From an uncultured Porphyromonas sp. (lineage in GTDB: Bacteria > Bacteroidota > Bacteroidia > Bacteroidales > Porphyromonadaceae): a stretch of DNA of 5,411 bases. The position numbers and the translations under genes were made by a program. Positions 1 to 5,411 of the stretch are shown here, one piece after another. How positions within the stretch are numbered: position 1 is the stretch's first letter; the number at the start of each line of letters is the position of its first letter. The notes beneath the pieces were generated by a model that did not search any database, had not been told where the DNA came from, and worked only from the letters and a program-made list of their open reading frames with translations. The stretch is taken from positions 1-5,411 of the forward strand of contig CAMPUN010000104.1 in assembly GCA_946997275.1 (NCBI GenBank), written 5' to 3'.

Positions 1-710
1 TTCAGCTCCCCACCCGAGACGGGGCGATAGACTTTATGTTTATGGAGCGATTTGTCGCTGAGCTAAAAGCTCAGCGTGTCGCTGAGCTAAAAGCTTATCT
101 TACTGTCACAGGTCTCTCTGACTATACACTCACCCCCGAGGAGCAGCAAGCTATCCAACACTTCCAGGAGGGCAACCTACAGTGGCATGACTACCGACTT
201 ACATCCGTCTTTGAAGTAAAGAATGCGGGTAACATATTATCTAGTGAGGTTGTCGCTGGAAGTGGATCAACACCATATCTTTGTGCAAGTAGAGAGAATA
301 ATGCCGTTAGCTCGTACGTCTCATACAAGGATGAAATGCTGTCTGAGGGGAACTGTATCTTCATAGGAGGAAAGACTTTTGTAGTAACCTACCAAGAGAA
401 AGACTTTTTCTCCAATGATAGCCACAACCTTATCTTACGACTCTACGAAACTGAATATCGAACCAAGCGTAAGCAGTTATACTTGACAACGTGTATAGAC
501 AAGAGCTTGAGACATAGGTACTCTTGGGGAGATAGTATCAGTAATAAGAAGATTCAAGCAGATAAAGTAACTCTCCCTACTAGCTCAGACAAGCTAGACT
601 ATACTCAAATGGAGACCTTCATCAGAGCTATTGAGAAGCTCGTGATCCGAGACGTGGTCCTCTATGCAGATCGAGAGCTAGCTGCCACCCAGCAAGTGAT
701 CAACCAATAA
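1..710 (+). CDS. Restriction-modification specificity (S) subunit, 5'-truncated by window edge
   Basis: The S subunit recognises the DNA target for a type I or BcgI-like restriction-modification complex and docks the methylase/nuclease subunits. The reading frame is open from base 3 (QLPTRDGAIDF) into the methionine at 36. That methionine is therefore internal and the true start lies left of the window. The visible part starts with the end of a conserved spacer: an LPT..D..ME.F motif, then a helical VAELKAQR/VAELKAYL repeat (54-101) and DYTLTPEEQQA. A target-recognition domain follows, with typical landmarks (STPYLCASRENN, IFIGGKTFVVTYQ, FFSNDSHN, about 270-435). It closes with a second spacer copy, LPT...DYTQMETFIRAIEKLV, near 573-650. 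The first recognition domain and any methylase or nuclease genes would be further left. Family assignment is by recalled motifs; type I versus BcgI-like cannot be decided. The stop is TAA at 708-710, 24 nt before the next gene. Confidence 0.85.
   Translation, partial: QLPTRDGAIDFMFMERFVAELKAQRVAELKAYLTVTGLSDYTLTPEEQQAIQHFQEGNLQWHDYRLTSVFEVKNAGNILSSEVVAGSGSTPYLCASRENNAVSSYVSYKDEMLSEGNCIFIGGKTFVVTYQEKDFFSNDSHNLILRLYETEYRTKRKQLYLTTCIDKSLRHRYSWGDSISNKKIQADKVTLPTSSDKLDYTQMETFIRAIEKLVIRDVVLYADRELAATQQVINQ
53..95 (+). repeat. Exact 19-nt direct repeat encoding VAEL-KA units in the S-subunit spacer
   Basis: The 19-nt string tgtcgctgagctaaaagct occurs at 53-71 and again at 77-95, a 24-nt period that keeps frame and gives VAELKAQR then VAELKAYL. 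It lies in the central conserved helical spacer that sets the distance between the two recognition domains. The identity of the copies at wobble positions is seen directly. Whether copy number varies between strains is inference. Confidence 0.9.
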
Positions 711-734
711 CTTTCCATCAAAACACAAGAACCT

Positions 735-1583
735 ATGCTACACTTTTCTGAAAGAAATGGCTATGTAAGCCCCTCTAAAGTACTCATACGAGAAACCATA
801 ACTACTGAGATAGAAAACTGTATCTGTAACTGCTATAGTACGCTTAGAGAAAGTATGGATGCCTGTAATCTCTCATATCAAGACTTGGAAAAGCATCTAT
901 GGATTAAGTTTATGAATCAACGAGCTTCGGAGTTTAAAGCTACTTGGGATTGGTATGGCTCCGTAGTTTTCCCATACCTATCATCACAAGAAGTAGAATG
1001 GAACAAGAAGCTTGACTTGATAGAGGATATCATTGAGTTCTTAAGGAGCGATTATTGTTATTTTCGGCTCTTGGAAGAATTTGTCCAGGATCTGAACACT
1101 GAGTTTGAGCGACTATCTTACGGCTATCGGATTGTAAACGACCAAGTCACGACTATTATAGATGAAGTGCAAATCTCTGCGATTCAAAAACCGCTAGAGA
1201 GTCCTACTGTTCACGAAAACATTCGTAGGCATCTCAACAATGCACTGCGCCTATATTCACAAAGACCTCAAGCAGACTATCAAAACTCTATCAAGGAGTC
1301 CATATCTGCCGTGGAGTGCTTATGCCGCAGTATTACTGAAGAGAACACCCTTGGTAAAGCTTTGTCTAAGTTAGAGAGGAGTGGAGCTATAATCCACCCG
1401 CTACTGAAAGAAGTTTTCGACCTGTTGTATGCCTATGCTAATCAAAAAGACACTGGCATAAGGCATGCTTTAATGAAGCCAGAAAACAACTATGTTCCAC
1501 AATCAGAGGAAGCTCTCTATATGCTCGTATCTTGTTGCTCCTTCGTCACCTACATTTGCGAGAAGCAAAGTCGAATTCAGTAG
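735..1583 (+). CDS. AbiJ-NTD4/HEPN-like putative abortive-infection protein
   Basis: This complete 282-aa, apparently cytoplasmic protein has no signal peptide or clear membrane segment. Residues 1-10 read MLHFSERNGY, like the FSERxGY opening I recall for AbiJ N-terminal domain 4 proteins. A helical stretch with aromatic DWYGSVVFPY (72-81) follows. The C-terminal third is helical: DYQNSIKESISAVECLCRSI (181-200), TLGKALSKLE (205-214), HPLLKEVFDLLYAYANQKD (221-239) and GIRHALM (241-247). That pattern resembles HEPN-type RNase domains of phage-defence proteins, with R243-H244 as the candidate catalytic pair. Spacing is RH rather than canonical Rx4-6H, so RNase activity is uncertain. The ATG at 735 is chosen because the FSER motif follows immediately; the leader is A-rich without Shine-Dalgarno. 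Its 24-nt distance from the S-subunit gene suggests co-transcription. Base composition is A/T-rich (21 G+C in 1021-1080), unlike the thi genes. Likely a defence effector; target unknown. Confidence 0.7.
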   Translation: MLHFSERNGYVSPSKVLIRETITTEIENCICNCYSTLRESMDACNLSYQDLEKHLWIKFMNQRASEFKATWDWYGSVVFPYLSSQEVEWNKKLDLIEDIIEFLRSDYCYFRLLEEFVQDLNTEFERLSYGYRIVNDQVTTIIDEVQISAIQKPLESPTVHENIRRHLNNALRLYSQRPQADYQNSIKESISAVECLCRSITEENTLGKALSKLERSGAIIHPLLKEVFDLLYAYANQKDTGIRHALMKPENNYVPQSEEALYMLVSCCSFVTYICEKQSRIQ

Positions 1584-1619
1584 TTTTGGGTACACGTCAC
1601 ACTCAATATGTACCCGAAA
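1584..1619 (+). promoter_or_regulatory. Alternative hairpin overlapping the terminator (possible antiterminator)
   Basis: ttttgggtaca (1584-1594) pairs with tgtacccgaaa (1609-1619) in an 11-bp stem with one T-G wobble and a 14-nt loop. It starts directly after the TAG stop of the AbiJ-like gene. It uses the same 1609-1616 arm as the downstream terminator-like hairpin, so the two folds exclude each other. Complementarity is seen; regulatory use is inference. Confidence 0.45.
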
Positions 1620-1646
1620 GCGTCAAAACGGGTACAGGTTTTCTTT
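1609..1646 (+). terminator. Rho-independent-type terminator for the S-subunit/AbiJ-like unit
   Basis: tgtacccg (1609-1616) is perfectly complementary to cgggtaca (1629-1636) around a 12-nt A-rich loop. GG and then a T-rich tail (ttttcttt, 1639-1646) follow. It lies 25 nt after the stop at 1583 and is oriented to stop + strand transcription. The opposite strand has no T tract after the stem, so it probably does not act on the thi operon. Confidence 0.6.
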
Positions 1647-1938
1647 GATAGGCACTTGTTTAGCTCAGAAGATTTTACTCTACTATATATAATAGGAGAG
1701 CGTATAGTGAGATGATCTTTGCTCTTTTCGGGATATTAGCCATTCTCTCTAGTAGGCGAAGCGCTATATGTGTGCGCTTACTCGGGGTGGTGGGTTGTCA
1801 TCGAGGCGTGCTCGCGACCTTTGACAGCAGGAGAGGAAGAGCTCACGTGGAGCATGTAGTATCTTTGCAGCGAAGAAGGATACCAGCTTGGACACGATTG
1901 TCTGATATTTGTGGTGGTATAGCTGGTGAGGGGACGGG
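1647..1938. other. Convergent intergenic region without a supportable gene
   Basis: These roughly 290 nt separate the + strand defence pair from the - strand thi operon. I see no convincing gene. Open frames here either run antisense into thiF or give low-complexity Arg/Ser-rich products. Visible structures are an imperfect palindrome ctactatatataatag (1680-1695), a 6-bp inverted repeat aagcgc/gcgctt (1759-1764, 1774-1779) and a 7-bp inverted repeat beside the thiF stop. There is also tatctttg (1860-1867), which fits the Bacteroidota -7 consensus TAnnTTTG but has no TTTG at the expected -33 distance. Confidence 0.6.
1870..1927 (-). terminator. Weak candidate terminator for the thi operon
   Basis: On the - strand, 11 nt after the thiF TGA, ACCAGCT (1927-1921) can pair with AGCTGGT (1888-1882) across a 32-nt loop. 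A pyrimidine-rich tail, ATCCTTCTTCG, follows. The long loop and broken T run make this weak. An overlapping 6-bp alternative, tggtat (1915-1920) with atacca (1880-1885), also exists. It is the only hairpin I found close to the end of the operon. Confidence 0.25.
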
Positions 1939-2667
1939 TCAGGCGAGGTCGAAGGTGTGCCACGAGCCGTGCCACAGGTCGACGGTGAGGAGCTTGCCGA
2001 GGAGGGCGGGCGTCTGCCCTAAGGCTAGCTGGAGCGTTTGACTTGCTTGGATGCTGCCGATGACGCCGGCGGTGGCGCCGATGACTCCAGGCGGTACGGT
2101 CTTCTCTGCACTGTGCGGTTTGCTGTACAGGTCGCGGTAGCGTAGACTACTGGAGGGCGCAAAGATGGTACATTGTCCTCGCCACCCCTCGATGGCTCCA
2201 TGCACGAGGGGCTTGGCGGTGCTGCGGGTGTAGTCGTCTAGGAGGTAGCGTGTGGGGTAGTTGTCCGTAGCGTCAACGATGATCTGGTAGTCGGCCAGTA
2301 GGGTCGCAACATTGGTCTCATTAAGTCGCTCGGTGATGGCCTCGATATGGAGGGTACTATTGAGTGCGGTGAGACGCTTTTGCGCTTGGATAGCTTTGGG
2401 GTGTGCGAGGTCGGACTCTTGGTAGAGGATCTGACGCTGGAGGTTGGAGGGGGAGACGACATCGCAGTCGATGATGGCGATGTGCCCGATGCCTGCAGCT
2501 GTGAGATAATAAAGTATAGGAGCCCCCAAGCCCCCAGCGCCAACGACTGCCACGCTCGTCTGAGCGAGTAGTCGCTGACCCTCGGGGCCTATCTCGGGGA
2601 GCTGTAGCTGACGCGCGTATCGTGCGCTGTCAGCGATGCCCGTGTTGCCCTTGTTGTCTTGGGGCAT
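1939..2667 (-). CDS. thiF: ThiF, ThiS adenylyltransferase (HesA/MoeB/ThiF family), cysteine-poor variant
   Basis: ThiF adenylates the C-terminal glycine of the sulfur carrier ThiS using ATP, preparing it to accept sulfur for the thiazole. From the ATG at 2667 the protein has 242 aa, near the usual 245-250. Visible motifs are RYARQ (R19), the nucleotide loop GAGGLG (43-48), IDCD (66-69), SNLQRQ (74-79), HPK (K91) and VDATDN (D135); these are the family's ATP/Mg residues. Only two cysteines are present (C68, C166). The CxxC pairs that bind zinc in E. coli ThiF are absent: RYRDLY stands at 176-181 where CYRC is usual, and the C-terminus ends WHGSWHTFDLA. The usual acceptor cysteine is also missing (KTVPPG, 189-194). 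An in-frame GTG at 2682 would overlap thiH. I prefer the ATG, 5 nt after the thiH stop, because it keeps all motifs. Last gene of the operon; MoeB is less likely given the thi context. Confidence 0.9.
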   Translation of the reverse strand: MPQDNKGNTGIADSARYARQLQLPEIGPEGQRLLAQTSVAVVGAGGLGAPILYYLTAAGIGHIAIIDCDVVSPSNLQRQILYQESDLAHPKAIQAQKRLTALNSTLHIEAITERLNETNVATLLADYQIIVDATDNYPTRYLLDDYTRSTAKPLVHGAIEGWRGQCTIFAPSSSLRYRDLYSKPHSAEKTVPPGVIGATAGVIGSIQASQTLQLALGQTPALLGKLLTVDLWHGSWHTFDLA

Positions 2668-2672
2668 GCGGG

Positions 2673-3779
2673 TTACATCCACTGGTCCCAGTCTTTCCAG
2701 ATGACTTCGTATCCCTGTGCTTTGATAGCAGCGATCATCTCTTCGGGAGAGCGTGAGTCGTTGATCGAGAACTGCTCGAGCTCAGGATTGGGATTGACAT
2801 AACCGCCAGGCTGCGTGCTACTGCCGGCACTCATAGAGTTAGCGCCGATGCGTACCGCCATATCTCTAAAGGCACTGCTCTCGCGTGTGGATAGCGAGAT
2901 CTCGACCTCGGGATCGAAGATGCGGTAAGCGCAGATGAGCTGTACCATCTGACGGTCGTTGATCGGGTCTGAGGGCATGTAGGAGCCTACGTGTGGACGC
3001 AGACGGGGCAGCGAGATAGAGTACTTGGTCTGCCAGTGGTGGCTCTCAAGATAGTCTAGGTGTAGCGCGGTAAAGAAAGCGTCCGTGCGCCAGTTGTCTA
3101 GTCCTAGGAGGGCACCGATACCGACCTTGCGAAAGCCTGCCTCGGCAGCTCTGTCGGGCGTCTCTAAGCGGAAACGGTAGTTGGCCTTGAGCCCCTTGGG
3201 GTGAAAGCGTGGGTAGCTCTCCTCGTTATAGGTCTCCTGATAGACGCAGACGTAGTGAGCGCCCGCCTCGACGAGGACTTTGTAATCCTCGACAGACATA
3301 GGCTGTACCTCGATTGATATTTGCGCGAACATGGGGCGGATGAGCTCGATGACCTGACGGTAGTAGTCGACGCCAGCATGCTTGGGCGACTCGCCAGCCA
3401 CGAGGAGGATATGGGTGAAGCCCATGTCGGCAATAGCTTTTGCCTCAGCCTGCACCTCCTCCATGGTGAGTACCTTGCGGACGATCTTGTTCTCCTGATT
3501 GAACCCACAGTAGACGCAGTGGTTGTGGCAATAGTTAGAGAGGTAGAGAGGCTCGTACATGCGTATGGTTTTGCCAAAGCGCTCGATGCTGAGCTGCTGT
3601 GCTTTGGTCGCCATAGCGTCTAGGTAAGCATCTCCTGCGGGGGAGATGAGTGCTTTGAAGTCGCGTAGAGTAGGCGTAGCTGTGGCGATGGCGTGCTCTA
3701 CATCTTGAGCAGTAAAGGTGTCAAACTCAGCACACTCCTGCTCCCAATTGTACTGCTGCTTATAATCGTAGAATGTCAT
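2673..3779 (-). CDS. thiH: ThiH, 2-iminoacetate synthase (tyrosine lyase, radical SAM)
   Basis: ThiH cleaves L-tyrosine by radical SAM chemistry to 2-iminoacetate (dehydroglycine) and p-cresol, and passes the iminoacetate to ThiG. The 368-aa length matches the family (about 370-380). The [4Fe-4S] motif CxxxCxxC is at C84, C88 and C91 in NYCHNHCVYCGF. Further landmarks are LLVAGESP (125-132, the SAM-contacting GE), IEVQPM (156-161), VYQETY (179-184) and a C-terminal BATS-type region with SLPRLRPHVG (256-265), EISLSTRE (293-300) and MSAGSSTQPGG (316-326). Its ATG shares one base with the thiG TAA (TAATG on the - strand), a sign of translational coupling. Use of ThiH rather than the oxygen-dependent glycine oxidase ThiO fits an anaerobe. 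In many Bacteroides-type clusters thiC lies between thiG and thiH; here the two genes abut. Confidence 0.96.
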   Translation of the reverse strand: MTFYDYKQQYNWEQECAEFDTFTAQDVEHAIATATPTLRDFKALISPAGDAYLDAMATKAQQLSIERFGKTIRMYEPLYLSNYCHNHCVYCGFNQENKIVRKVLTMEEVQAEAKAIADMGFTHILLVAGESPKHAGVDYYRQVIELIRPMFAQISIEVQPMSVEDYKVLVEAGAHYVCVYQETYNEESYPRFHPKGLKANYRFRLETPDRAAEAGFRKVGIGALLGLDNWRTDAFFTALHLDYLESHHWQTKYSISLPRLRPHVGSYMPSDPINDRQMVQLICAYRIFDPEVEISLSTRESSAFRDMAVRIGANSMSAGSSTQPGGYVNPNPELEQFSINDSRSPEEMIAAIKAQGYEVIWKDWDQWM

Positions 3780-4561
3780 TAGTCAAAGAATCCTTGGAGT
3801 GGTGAAGTGGCGGTGGCGGTCATATCTGTGGCGGGCTGGTGCAGTCCCATCTCGTAAGCTGAGCGACCAGCTTCGACAGCTTTTCTAAAGGCAATGGACA
3901 TAGCTACTGGGTCGGCAGCGGTGGAGATAGCGGTATTAACGAGTACCGCATCGGCTCCTAGCTCCATAGCCTCGGCAGCGTGCGAGGGGCGACCGATACC
4001 AGCGTCTACAACTACGGGGACGGTGCTCTCAGCGATGATGATGCGTAGCATGTCTCTCGTGGTGAGTCCCATATTGCTCCCGATCGGAGCGCCGAGGGGC
4101 ATGACGCAAGGTGCACCGACCTCCTCAAGTCGCTTACAGAGCACGGGGTCTGCCTGTATGTATGGCATGACGATGAAGCCCTCCTTGACGAGTTGCTCGG
4201 TGGCGCGGAGCGTCTCCATAGCATCGGGGAGCAGGTACTTAGGATCGGGGTGTACCTCTAGCTTGATCCAGTTGGTTTGTAACGCCTCGCGGGCTAGCTG
4301 TGCTGCGTAGACCGCCTCGTCGGCAGTGCGTGCTCCAGAGGTATTGGGTAGGATGATGACATTGGGGCGTGTGATGCTCTCAATGAGTGTATCGTGGAGG
4401 CCTGCAGAGGTCTCTACTCGGCGAAGCGCGACGGTGATAAGCTCGCTGCCAGAAGCGTCGAGTGCGTCTGACATTAGTTGATTGTTGGCAAATTTGCCAG
4501 TTCCGATGAAGAGGCGCGAGGTGAAGTCGTGATCTCCGATTTTCAATGACTTAGTCTGCAT
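3779..4561 (-). CDS. thiG: ThiG, thiazole synthase
   Basis: ThiG condenses 1-deoxy-D-xylulose 5-phosphate, dehydroglycine from ThiH and sulfur from ThiS thiocarboxylate into the thiazole phosphate. The 260-aa protein is a complete TIM barrel of normal length. Motifs in order are [10 protein letters not shown] (15-24), [10 protein letters not shown] (40-49), [15 protein letters not shown] (70-84) and [10 protein letters not shown] (97-106), where K100 is the expected Schiff-base lysine and E102 the acid/base. [10 protein letters not shown] (157-166), [20 protein letters not shown] (183-202) with D186, and [10 protein letters not shown] (204-213) follow. The ATG at 4561 has an A/T-rich leader without Shine-Dalgarno, 25 nt after the thiDE stop. 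The 3' end overlaps thiH by one base, so all four thi genes are probably one transcript. No active-site loss seen. Confidence 0.97.
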   Translation of the reverse strand: MQTKSLKIGDHDFTSRLFIGTGKFANNQLMSDALDASGSELITVALRRVETSAGLHDTLIESITRPNVIILPNTSGARTADEAVYAAQLAREALQTNWIKLEVHPDPKYLLPDAMETLRATEQLVKEGFIVMPYIQADPVLCKRLEEVGAPCVMPLGAPIGSNMGLTTRDMLRIIIAESTVPVVVDAGIGRPSHAAEAMELGADAVLVNTAISTAADPVAMSIAFRKAVEAGRSAYEMGLHQPATDMTATATSPLQGFFD

Positions 4562-4586
4562 GTGTATAGTAGATTAGAATGTATGT

Positions 4587-5411
4587 CTAGTTAGGAAAGC
4601 TTGATGTGTCACGCAATAACTGCGATACGGTATGGGCCATATCGGTGGCGTGCTCGATGGCACCGCTCACGGCGATGCCGTCAATGTCTTTGTTGCTAAA
4701 GAGAGTCTCAGCATCTTCTGGTCGTATGCCTCCGATAGCTACAATCTGAGGAACGATGAACTGTCGGTTCGTCTCTTTGACTTGCTGAGCTATCTGTGAG
4801 ATACCCTCTAAGCCTAGGATGGGAGCGAGGAGTGCTTTGGTCTGTGTGTCTCGATAGGGACCCACGCCGATGTAGTCAATGTTGGCCGCCAAGGCACGAG
4901 GTAGGTCGTCGAGGCTATTGACCGTATAGCCGATGATGTAGTCATCGCCTAGGATGCGTCGCGCCTCTTGCGGAGGGCAGTCTCGCTTGCCGAGGTGAAC
5001 CCCGTCAGCGTCCACAGCGATGGTGGCGATGATGTCGTCGTCGATGAGCAAGCAGGCTTCGTAGCAATCCGTCAGCGTGCGGAGGCGCAGTCCCATCTCG
5101 ATGCGCTCTTCGGTGGTCGCCTTCTTGAGTCGTAGCTGCACCCAGCGTCCGCCCGCCTCGAGGTATTGGGATACCTTGTTATATAGTTTGTCGGGGTCCG
5201 ACTCGTTGGTCACGTACTGTAGGTCAAAGTCAAAGTACAGCTGCTGCTTCTTCCGACTTCCTCTAAATATCTTGGGACAAAGTAGCTGTCGCTCGGGGAG
5301 GTTGGGTTGCCCCGCAAAGATGGTGGCGAGGTAGTGGCAAGCACGCTGCACGGAGCTAACGAGGCTGTACTCCATAGCCCAGTAGCTGGCGATTGCTGCG
5401 GAGAGCATACA
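4587..5411 (-). CDS. thiDE: ThiD-ThiE fusion: HMP(-P) kinase C-terminus joined to thiamine-phosphate synthase, 5'-truncated by window edge
   Basis: The frame runs off the right edge. Residue 1 here is the Met at 5408, but the codon before it is Cys, giving CMLSAAIASYW, which matches the GTGCxLSAAI end of ThiD kinases. Residues 1-35 look like the last ThiD helices and 36-60 like a linker (LPERQLLCPKIFRGSRKK). ThiE starts near 58 (LYFDFDLQYVTN). ThiD phosphorylates hydroxymethylpyrimidine twice; ThiE couples its diphosphate to thiazole phosphate. ThiE motifs are WVQLRLK (89-95), LIDDD (121-125), ADGVHLGKRD (134-143), IGVGPYRDTQTK (180-191), VAIGGIRPEDA (223-233) and GIAVSGAI (244-251). The T.TK phosphate loop is kept, but the usual ND reads DD and HxGQ reads HLGK. 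No ATG or GTG is suitably placed for a separate thiE start, supporting a true fusion. Most of ThiD and the operon's leader lie outside the window. Confidence 0.88.
   Translation of the reverse strand, partial: CMLSAAIASYWAMEYSLVSSVQRACHYLATIFAGQPNLPERQLLCPKIFRGSRKKQQLYFDFDLQYVTNESDPDKLYNKVSQYLEAGGRWVQLRLKKATTEERIEMGLRLRTLTDCYEACLLIDDDIIATIAVDADGVHLGKRDCPPQEARRILGDDYIIGYTVNSLDDLPRALAANIDYIGVGPYRDTQTKALLAPILGLEGISQIAQQVKETNRQFIVPQIVAIGGIRPEDAETLFSNKDIDGIAVSGAIEHATDMAHTVSQLLRDTSSFPN

Noticed and set aside
708..715. taactttc as a promoter for the AbiJ-like gene
   Set aside because: One mismatch to the -7 consensus and no TTTG at the right distance upstream; co-transcription with the S-subunit gene is simpler.
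1860..1867. tatctttg as a Bacteroidota -7 promoter element
   Set aside because: It matches TAnnTTTG, but the nearest upstream TTTG (1820-1823) is 36 nt away, far more than the roughly 20 expected, and no gene follows on that strand.
1778..1975. A 65-codon - strand open frame at the thiF 3' end
   Set aside because: It overlaps the end of thiF in another frame and has low-complexity Ser/Thr/Arg content with no recognisable domain.
1712..2041. A 109-codon + strand open frame with a hydrophobic start
   Set aside because: The start MIFALFGILAIL looks signal-like, but the rest is Arg-rich and its end runs antisense inside thiF. No family resemblance; treated as a shadow.
3894..4310. Long + strand open frame opposite thiG
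   Set aside because: Antisense shadow of a well-conserved gene, Ser-rich with no domain; arises from the codon bias of thiG.
4562..4586. TPP riboswitch or promoter between thiDE and thiG
   Set aside because: The gap is only 25 nt, too short for a riboswitch, and no promoter motif is visible. Any TPP riboswitch would be upstream of the window edge.
1..5411. CRISPR arrays, tRNA/rRNA genes, insertion sequences
   Set aside because: No regularly spaced repeats, cloverleaf sequence, transposase motifs or terminal inverted repeats were seen on either strand.

Overview
The window reads as chromosomal DNA of an anaerobic Bacteroidota bacterium, most likely Porphyromonas-like. This is an inference from three things. 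The gene starts lack Shine-Dalgarno sequences and have A/T-rich leaders. A thiDE-thiG-thiH-thiF order uses the oxygen-independent ThiH. The protein sequences look familiar from that group. No marker gene proves the taxon.

Left part (about 1-1640, + strand): an A/T-richer accessory module. It opens with the 3' part of a restriction-modification specificity (S) subunit whose 5' end lies outside the window. Only 24 nt downstream is a complete 282-aa protein with an AbiJ-NTD4-like N-terminus (FSERNGY) and a HEPN-like helical C-terminus ending in a GIRHAL motif. This is a candidate abortive-infection effector. A hairpin with a T-rich tail closes the pair, and it overlaps a mutually exclusive alternative hairpin.

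Middle (about 1640-1938): roughly 300 nt between convergent transcription units with no supportable gene. It holds small inverted repeats and one isolated Bacteroidota -7-like hexamer.

Right part (1939-5411, - strand): a tightly packed, more G/C-rich thiamine operon. In transcription order it is a ThiD-ThiE fusion (cut by the right edge), thiG, thiH and thiF. ThiG, ThiH and ThiF serve thiazole formation: ThiF activates the sulfur carrier ThiS, ThiH makes dehydroglycine from tyrosine, and ThiG condenses these with deoxyxylulose phosphate. ThiD phosphorylates the pyrimidine and ThiE joins both halves into thiamine phosphate. thiS and thiC are not in the window. ThiF lacks the usual zinc cysteines and the usual acceptor cysteine.

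The most interesting lead is the S-subunit/HEPN-like pair. Its layout recalls restriction systems guarded by a linked HEPN RNase (such as PrrC next to a type I system), but the link here is a hypothesis.
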